Origin: DASPXY01 sp038227745
GTDB taxonomy: Bacteria; Planctomycetota; Planctomycetia; Gemmatales; Gemmataceae
Length of the DNA stretch: 10,341 bases
NCBI GenBank assembly: GCA_038227745.1
Contig: JBBRPS010000341.1
Location: 1-10,341 of the forward strand
Direction of reading: 5' to 3'
Position 1 is the stretch's first letter; the number at the start of each line of letters is the position of its first letter. Shown in pieces: positions 6,064 to 10,341 of the stretch. A model generated the notes under the pieces. That model saw nothing but the letters and a program-made list of their open reading frames with translations, did no database searches and was not told the origin of the DNA. A program made the position numbers and the translations under genes.

Positions 6064-6654
6064 ATGTACACCTCGATCGTGTTGGCTGCCCTGGTGGGTT
6101 ACTTCCCGGCCCCGTCGGATGCGAAGGGCCCCGCCTGGCAGACCGACTACCCGCAGGCACGGAAACAGGCGAAGGGGGAGGGGAAGCCGATGGCGGTCTT
6201 CCTCGGCTCCGGGGAGGACGGTCACATGAAAGTGAGCCGTGACGGCAAACTGTCCCCCGAGGTCCGCAAGCTCCTCGCCGCCCGGTACGTCTGCGTGTAC
6301 GTGGACACCGACAGCAAGGCGGGACGCCGTCTCGCGTCGGACCTGGGCATCCGTCAGGGGACCGGCCTGGTCGTCAGCGACCGGACCGGCGACTACCAGG
6401 CCTTCCGCTACGGCGGGACGCTGACCGAGGATGAGCTGACCCGGTCCCTGAAGCGCTTCTCGGCCCCGGATTACGTGGTCCGCACCACGGTCACCACCCC
6501 GAACGAGCAGGTCAGCTACTACCCCCCTCAGACCAACAATGCGGTCACCCCTTCCTATCCCGGCACCTCTTCTTACGCGCCGAGCTACGCTCCGGCGTAC
6601 GGCAACTTCGGCGGTTTCGGTGGCGGCTTCGGCGGCGGCGGCCGCGGTTGCTGA
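6064..6654 (+). CDS. Secreted thioredoxin-fold-like protein with Pro/Tyr and Gly-rich C-terminus
   Basis: The product has 196 residues. A short signal peptide (1 to about 20, ending APSDA) is followed by a domain at about 25-133 that reads like a thioredoxin fold: a helix of the DYPQARKQAKGEGKP type, strand MAVFLGS, a helix, strand YVCVYVDTDS, then GTGLVVSDRTGDYQAFRYGG and a final helix. The active-site CxxC is missing: the position after the first strand reads GSGEDGHM, and the only cysteines are C77 and the last residue C196. It is therefore unlikely to be a disulfide oxidoreductase. Residues about 150-180 are Tyr/Pro/Ser-rich and 180-196 Gly-rich, ending GGGGRGC. The tail suggests attachment to, or assembly in, the envelope; this is inferred. 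It is divergent from the Tyr/Pro-rich protein gene. Confidence 0.75.
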   Translation: MYTSIVLAALVGYFPAPSDAKGPAWQTDYPQARKQAKGEGKPMAVFLGSGEDGHMKVSRDGKLSPEVRKLLAARYVCVYVDTDSKAGRRLASDLGIRQGTGLVVSDRTGDYQAFRYGGTLTEDELTRSLKRFSAPDYVVRTTVTTPNEQVSYYPPQTNNAVTPSYPGTSSYAPSYAPAYGNFGGFGGGFGGGGRGC

Positions 6655-6760
6655 AGGTAGAAACCTCGGTGCGTCCGTGAATCCGGCCCTTTGCGGTTCG
6701 GCGGGGACACTCTGTCGCCCGGCCGGATCGAGACGGGTTGGTCTTCGCGGATGAGCCGTA

Positions 6761-6781
6761 CGGATACCAGTTTGGTATCTG
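6761..6781 (+). repeat. Small tight hairpin before the terminator
   Basis: GATACCA (6763-6769) pairs perfectly with TGGTATC (6773-6779) around a 3-base loop, extended by one wobble and one C-G pair. It lies just before the strong terminator hairpin in the 3' region of the thioredoxin-like gene. Confidence 0.5.
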
Positions 6782-6784
6782 CGC

Positions 6785-6823
6785 GCGCCGGGTCCCCCTG
6801 GCAGGGGCCCGGCGTTTCTCTTT
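6785..6823 (+). terminator. Rho-independent terminator of the thioredoxin-like gene
   Basis: CGCCGGGTCCC (6786-6796) pairs with GGGGCCCGGCG (6804-6814) over 11 bp, with a single G-T wobble and a 7-base loop. TTTCTCTTT follows directly (6815-6823). It lies about 130 bases after the stop at 6654 and separates that gene from the HEAT-repeat gene. Confidence 0.75.
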
Positions 6824-6848
6824 CCCGGGCTGCGGCCGTCGCCCGGGA
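6823..6848. repeat. Hairpin directly after the terminator
   Basis: TCCCGGGC (6823-6830) pairs perfectly with GCCCGGGA (6841-6848) around a 10-base loop. It begins at the end of the terminator T-tract. Its role is unknown; it may be a second terminator half or a palindromic repeat. Confidence 0.45.
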
Positions 6849-7009
6849 GCGTTTATGCACGTCGTGCGCCGGCGGGTTCTCCCGAATCTTTGGCCTTTTT
6901 GCGTGTTGTGACCCATATTTAAGGCAGGGTTCGGAGGGGGAAGACAGTGCGGGGCGGAAGAAGCCGCCCGGTCCCTGTCCGGCGAATCGGCCCCGGAAAC
7001 GAGGCAGCC

Positions 7010-8446
7010 ATGTTTGAACGGCTCAAGGTCCAATCCGGCTCGGGCGGCCCCGCGGTGCTGTCGGTGCTCCTGCGCGCCTTCCTGTTCCTGTTGCCGACCG
7101 GGCTGATGCTGGTCGCGAGCCTGCGCCACCCTGGCCCGAACCGCCTGATGCTCTGGCTGGGCACGGGGCTGCAGGTCGGACTGTGCCTGCCGACCTTGCT
7201 GTCGCGGGCGAGCTGGCGGCAGCCGGTCGGCCCGTCCCTGATCACCCTGTACCTGATCGCGCTGGCGTGGCTGTGGTGGGGCGATGGCCGCGACGACTGG
7301 TACACGCACCTGACCAAGTCGGTGCTGATGGTGGTGCCGCTGGGCGTCTTCGCCTTCCAGACGCTGACGGAGTCGGGGGCGCCGGCGATTCGGCGGGCGC
7401 GGATGCTCGCCGAACGGCTGGCGGCGCGGCGCGACTGGCCGCAGGATCTGGCGGCGTGCCGCGCCCTGCCGGAGGTCAAGGCGCTGCGGGCGGCCCTGAC
7501 CATCGACGCCGCGCCAGCCCTGGCGCTGCTGAACCACCCGCGCACGGAGGTGCGCGTGGCGGCCCTGGCCGCACTAGAGTTCCGCAAGGATTGGCGGGGG
7601 GGCCAGGCGGAGCTGGTGCTGCAGGCGGCCCAGTACGCCGAGCAGCCGATCGTCCGCGCGGCCGCCGTCAGCGCCCTGGCCAACGTGGACGACCGCCCCC
7701 TGATCGAGGCGGTGGCGCAGTTCCTGCACGACCCGAGCTGGGAGGTGCGCAAGGCGGCGACCGAGTCGCTGCTGTGGGACACCGAGCACCGCTGGGCGTG
7801 GATCCGCTACACGGTGCGGCGCGTGCTGGCCGACCCGCTCTACCAGAACGACTGCGCGTTGTGCCACAACGGCGAGCTGTTGTCGGCGGAGGCGGTCAAC
7901 GACCTGACGGGGTGGTGCGCCGAGAAGGGCGTGCTGGCGGTGCGGGCGGCGCTGACGCTGGGCGTGCATTACAACCGCGCCCTGGCGGAGCGGCCCGACG
8001 AGGCGCCGGTGCAGGCGCTGCGGCGGCAGCTGGAGGATGCGCACACGCCGGCGGTGCTGCGCATCGAGCTGGGGCGGCTGCTGCAGCACCACCAGGAGCT
8101 GGACCCGCCGCTGCTGGAGAAGCTGCTGGACTCGTCGAACCCGGCGCCCTTGCGGCTGACGGCGGTGGAGACGCTGCTGACCGAGCACGCCGATGGGCCG
8201 CTGCAAGGGGCGGCGGTGGCGGCGCTGCGCGACCTGGCGCGACTGCCGAACCGCGAGATCGCGCTGGCGACGGCGGACGTGATCCAGCGCCGCCTGGGCG
8301 TGGACCTGGGCCTGGGCCTGGGCCAACCGCTGCCGCCGATCCACTCGCGCCAGGCCGCCGAGGTCACGCGCCGCGTGATGCGCTGGGCCGTCGCGCAGGA
8401 CAACCCCGAGGACCTGGAGGACTCGCGCGTCGTGGTGCAGCGCTGA
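7010..8446 (+). CDS. Membrane-anchored HEAT-repeat protein with one CXXCH motif
   Basis: The product has 478 residues. Four hydrophobic segments (about 15-36, 44-65, 74-90 and 103-119) form an N-terminal membrane domain. The remainder is alpha-helical with HEAT-like repeats, clearest at about 163-192 (LNHPRTEVRVAALAALEF), 200-226, 230-258 (LHDPSWEVRKAATESLL) and 365-410. Such repeats are protein-binding scaffolds. C282-A-L-C285-H286 fits the CXXCH heme-c motif. However, the chain leaves the last membrane segment into a basic region (RRARMLAERLAARRDW), which by the positive-inside rule puts the HEAT part in the cytoplasm, where heme c is not attached; a metal site or chance are alternatives. 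The ATG at 7010 has GAGG a few bases upstream; the frame stays open to 6947, but those extra residues are Arg/Pro/Gly-rich and unlike a protein start. The specific function is unknown. Confidence 0.75.
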   Translation: MFERLKVQSGSGGPAVLSVLLRAFLFLLPTGLMLVASLRHPGPNRLMLWLGTGLQVGLCLPTLLSRASWRQPVGPSLITLYLIALAWLWWGDGRDDWYTHLTKSVLMVVPLGVFAFQTLTESGAPAIRRARMLAERLAARRDWPQDLAACRALPEVKALRAALTIDAAPALALLNHPRTEVRVAALAALEFRKDWRGGQAELVLQAAQYAEQPIVRAAAVSALANVDDRPLIEAVAQFLHDPSWEVRKAATESLLWDTEHRWAWIRYTVRRVLADPLYQNDCALCHNGELLSAEAVNDLTGWCAEKGVLAVRAALTLGVHYNRALAERPDEAPVQALRRQLEDAHTPAVLRIELGRLLQHHQELDPPLLEKLLDSSNPAPLRLTAVETLLTEHADGPLQGAAVAALRDLARLPNREIALATADVIQRRLGVDLGLGLGQPLPPIHSRQAAEVTRRVMRWAVAQDNPEDLEDSRVVVQR

Positions 8447-8457
8447 AGAGGAGAAAC

Positions 8458-8484
8458 CACGAAACACACGAAACACACGAAAAA
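8458..8484. repeat. Triplicated 9-base direct repeat in a purine tract
   Basis: CACGAAACA occurs twice in tandem (8458-8466, 8467-8475), followed by a third, imperfect copy CACGAAAAA (8476-8484). A purine-rich tract continues to about 8508. This lies between the stop of the HEAT-repeat gene and the terminator of the permease gene. From memory, similar CACGAAA-type tandem strings occur between genes in many planctomycete and other bacterial genomes; I could not check that here. Confidence 0.6.
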
Positions 8485-8490
8485 AGACAG

Positions 8491-8533
8491 AAGAGAAAGA
8501 AGAGAAAGCCCACGGGTTGCCACCCGTGGGCTT
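8491..8533 (-). terminator. Rho-independent terminator of the permease gene
   Basis: AAGCCCACGGGT (8506-8517) pairs perfectly with ACCCGTGGGCTT (8522-8533): 12 bp with a 4-base loop. Read on the minus strand, the stem is followed by TTTCTCTTCTTTCTCTTC, a T-rich run, which fits termination of the permease transcript whose stop is at 8547. On the plus strand no T-run follows, so it is not an obvious terminator for the converging HEAT-repeat gene, although the stem could pause that transcript. Confidence 0.75.
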
Positions 8534-8546
8534 GCCTGTCACCTGG

Positions 8547-10067
8547 TCACTTCGCGGCCTCCCGGGCCGCCAACTCCTCCGGCGCCGCCGCCTCCAGGCG
8601 CTTGCGGGCGAAACCGAAGTAGTACGCCAGCCCCGCCGCGTACAGCGCCGGCGTCAGCCACAGGACGATCGGCTTGGACAGCAGCGCATACACCACCGCC
8701 GCGAACAGGCTCAGGACGAGCACCAGCGCCGGCAGATAGGGGTACAGCGGCACGCGGTAGGGCCGCGGCATGTGCGGCTCGCGTAGGCGCAGCACGAACA
8801 GGCACACGATCGCCAGCACGTACCACACCAGCGCCGTCAAGTTGCAGATCAGCACGGCGTCCATGATCAGCGTCTCGTTGAAGTGGCTCCAGGCCACGAA
8901 CCCCGCCACGACCACGGTCCAGAACAGGATCGACACGTCGGGCGTCCGCCGGCCGGTGTGGACGTGGCCGAGGGGGCGCGGCAAGTAGCCGGCGCGGCCG
9001 AGCGCGAACGACTGACGGCTGACGGCGTAGAGCATGCCGTTGTAGCTGGCGACCATGCCGCACAGCGCCACCACCGAGAAGGCGAGCAGGTGCGGCAGGT
9101 GCTGCGGCCCCGACCAGACCTGACGGTAGACGAACGGCAGGGGGAAGGAGTTATCCTCCCTGCCGGTCTCGCGGTAATCGCTGCCGGCGGCCGCGGCGAA
9201 GAACCAGGTCAGCACGACCAGCGCGATGAGCGTGAGCTGCGCCAGGACCAGGCCGCGCGGGATGGTGCGCTGCGGCGTGTGCGCCTCCTCGGCCGCCAGC
9301 GCCACCGTCTCGATGATGACCAGCCACCAGATGGCGAAGGGGATCGCGCGGGCCACGCCGTCCCAGCCGTGCGGCAGCAGGGGGTCGGTCAGGATGCGCT
9401 CCAGCCGCACGCCGGGCAGGCACGCGATCCAGAACCACACCAGGCCGACGATCGCCCCGTAAGTCATCCACGCCATGACGCGGGCCTGTTCGCGGGCGCC
9501 GAGCCACTGCACCAGGGCGAAGAGCGCGACGGTGATGAGCGCCGCGGCGGTGGTGGCCGTCTGCTTGTCGATGTCGTCGAAGAGGAGGGTGAGGATGAAG
9601 AAGACGTAGCCGCCGGTGGCGATGGCGGTGCCGATGGTGGCGAACAGGCATTCGAGGAACATCGACCAGCCCATGAGGAAGCCGAGCCAGGGGCCGGCGG
9701 CGCGGCGGCCGTAGGCCAGCGGCCCGCCGGCGAACGGCATGGCGACCGCCAGTTCGGACAGTGCCAGCACCCAGGTCATGTACAGGGCGCAGACGAACAG
9801 CGAGGCCAGGAGCATGCCGAGCGGGCCGGCGACGCCGAGGCCGCCGTTCCAGCCGAAGTACTCGCCGGTGATGACGGCGCCGACGCCGAGGGCCCAGATG
9901 TGGCGGACGCCGAGCGGCTTCTTGAGGGCGTGATCTTCGAGGTACTTGCGCTCCTCGGGGCGCAGGGCGGCCGCGGCGACGTGGGCGTCGGTCACCACCT
10001 GCTCGACGAGGTCTTCGAGTTTCTCGGGATCGCCGGGGGCGCTTTCGGGAGGCTGTGGGGAAGTCAT
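8547..10067 (-). CDS. APC-family permease, ethanolamine-permease-like
   Basis: The product is 506 residues with about 12 membrane segments, a normal size for the amino acid-polyamine-organocation (APC) family. Family signs include LGVRHIWALGVGAVITGEYFGWN in the first helix (about 52-74), SELAVAMPFAGGPLAYGRRAAGP (105-126), an EEAHTPQRTIPRG loop (260-272) and SRQSFALGRAGYLPRPLG (350-367). The GEYFGWN stretch is closer to ethanolamine permeases than to typical amino acid exchangers, but no ethanolamine ammonia-lyase gene is nearby, so the substrate is uncertain. About 50 hydrophilic residues, mostly acidic, precede the first helix. I chose the ATG at 10067; an in-frame GTG lies three codons upstream (10076) and neither has a good ribosome site. 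It sits in the cytoplasmic membrane and imports its substrate by ion-coupled or exchange transport, as known for the family. Confidence 0.88.
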   Translation of the reverse strand: MTSPQPPESAPGDPEKLEDLVEQVVTDAHVAAAALRPEERKYLEDHALKKPLGVRHIWALGVGAVITGEYFGWNGGLGVAGPLGMLLASLFVCALYMTWVLALSELAVAMPFAGGPLAYGRRAAGPWLGFLMGWSMFLECLFATIGTAIATGGYVFFILTLLFDDIDKQTATTAAALITVALFALVQWLGAREQARVMAWMTYGAIVGLVWFWIACLPGVRLERILTDPLLPHGWDGVARAIPFAIWWLVIIETVALAAEEAHTPQRTIPRGLVLAQLTLIALVVLTWFFAAAAGSDYRETGREDNSFPLPFVYRQVWSGPQHLPHLLAFSVVALCGMVASYNGMLYAVSRQSFALGRAGYLPRPLGHVHTGRRTPDVSILFWTVVVAGFVAWSHFNETLIMDAVLICNLTALVWYVLAIVCLFVLRLREPHMPRPYRVPLYPYLPALVLVLSLFAAVVYALLSKPIVLWLTPALYAAGLAYYFGFARKRLEAAAPEELAAREAAK

Positions 10068-10088
10068 CGGAAGCACCAGGTCAAGGAA

Positions 10089-10149
10089 GTAGGTGCCGCG
10101 AGCCGAGCGGCACCGATCGCCCCGGCCCCGCTCGGCTCGCGGGGCCTAC
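10089..10149. repeat. REPIN-like element: two inverted GTAG-tagged hairpins
   Basis: Positions 10089-10110 and 10128-10149 are inverted copies, 22 bases each with 20 identical, separated by 17 bases. Each copy begins with GTAG and then folds on itself: the left has stem GGTGCCG (10092-10098) with CGGCACC (10108-10114); the right has GGCCCCG (10124-10130) with CGGGGCC (10140-10146). Both share the loop CGAGCCGAG, read on opposite strands. The two stem positions that differ do so with matching changes on the partner arm, so each hairpin stays fully paired. A 5' GTAG next to a palindrome, doubled head-to-head, is the known form of REP sequences in REPINs/BIMEs, which are moved by RAYT transposases. 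No RAYT gene is in the window. Confidence 0.65.
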
Positions 10150-10219
10150 CTCATACGGTCCGCCCATCGTAGCCCGGCCCGCGCGCCAACGCCAACACAG
10201 AACTGGGGGAAACGAGGCG

Positions 10220-10248
10220 TGGACCCGCCGGAACACGGACGCTATCAT
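10220..10248 (+). promoter_or_regulatory. Candidate promoter for the gene starting at 10274
   Basis: TGGACC (10220-10225, four of six to -35) and TATCAT (10243-10248, five of six to -10) are 17 bases apart. Transcription would start near 10255, about 19 bases before the ATG. Confidence 0.45.
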
Positions 10249-10273
10249 CGGCGGCAACCCTGGAGGGCCGAGC

Positions 10274-10341
10274 ATGTCCGATGAGCGCGTCCGCGAGATC
10301 ATCCGCCGCTTCCCTGAGAACGGCGTCAAACTGCTGCTGGA
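10274..10341 (+). CDS. Start of an unrecognised gene (22 codons, cut by the window end)
   Basis: ATG at 10274 has GGAGG (10262-10266) 7 bases upstream and a promoter candidate before it. The visible product, MSDERVREIIRRFPENGVKLLL, is a charged amphipathic start without a signal peptide, so a cytoplasmic protein is likely. I cannot assign a family from 22 residues. It is divergent from the permease gene, with the REPIN-like element between them. Confidence 0.6.
   Translation, partial: MSDERVREIIRRFPENGVKLLL

Larger units (their letters stand above)
6655..7009. other. Intergenic region with three consecutive hairpins
   Basis: These 355 bases hold no convincing gene. Between 6761 and 6849 three hairpins follow one another closely, the middle one being a good terminator. 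A weak promoter-like pair (TTGGCC at 6890-6895 and CATATT at 6914-6919, 18 bases apart) precedes the HEAT-repeat gene in a small AT-rich patch; I give it little weight. Confidence 0.5.

Noticed and set aside
8305..8330. CTGGGC microrepeat inside the HEAT-repeat gene
   Set aside because: It simply encodes a Leu-Gly run in frame; too short to be a separate element.
8458..8484. Possible CRISPR-like repeat
   Set aside because: The units are only 9 bases, directly adjacent, without spacers.
7183..8622. A 479-residue plus-strand frame overlapping the HEAT-repeat gene
   Set aside because: Its translation is Gly/Ala/Arg low complexity; the other frame has clear membrane segments and HEAT repeats.
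8883..10172. A 429-residue open frame on the plus strand opposite the permease
   Set aside because: It is antisense to a clear 12-segment permease, is rich in Arg/Gly/Glu/Ala/His with no recognisable motif, and arises from high third-position GC.

Overview
The window is GC-rich bacterial DNA, most likely from a planctomycete and probably from the Gemmata group. The main pointers are a class II pseudopilin-like DUF1559 protein with the H-X9-DG motif, a small anchored protein with a carboxypeptidase-regulatory-like fold beside it, a Tyr/Pro-rich secreted protein ending GFHFWLDQF, a membrane-anchored HEAT-repeat protein, and intergenic DNA full of GC-rich hairpins. This assignment rests on family content only.

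Layout: (1) 73-2508 (+) encodes a PqqD-like domain, an M50 zinc metalloprotease membrane core and an HlyD-type adaptor in one 811-residue chain. (2) After a 359-base gap with a strong hairpin and a candidate promoter, 2868-3362 and 3464-4384 (+) encode the anchored beta-sandwich protein and the pseudopilin-like protein. (3) On the minus strand, 4428-5182 holds two overlapping small genes, a CxxC...CxxC zinc-ribbon protein and a 113-residue protein of unknown function, with the Tyr/Pro-rich secreted protein (5305-5616) upstream of them. (4) A 447-base divergent region, AT-richer towards its right end, leads to 6064-6654 (+), a secreted thioredoxin-fold-like protein with Pro/Tyr and Gly-rich tails. 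Its leader has an extended -10 promoter and a terminator-like hairpin. (5) After a Rho-independent terminator, 7010-8446 (+) encodes a HEAT-repeat membrane protein with one CXXCH motif. (6) It converges on 8547-10067 (-), an APC-family permease resembling ethanolamine permeases; a 12-bp-stem terminator lies between them. (7) The permease promoter side carries a paired inverted repeat with the form of a REPIN, followed by a promoter and the first 22 codons of an unrecognised gene (10274 on).

The genes do not form one obvious pathway. The common theme is the cell envelope: export or peptide processing (gene 1), pseudopilin and partner (genes 2-3), and two secreted low-complexity proteins transcribed divergently. 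The most interesting items are the REPIN-like element with compensatory stem changes, the translationally overlapping zinc-ribbon pair, the attenuator-like leader, and the RiPP-style PqqD/M50/HlyD fusion. I see no CRISPR array, tRNA, rRNA, insertion sequence or transposase.
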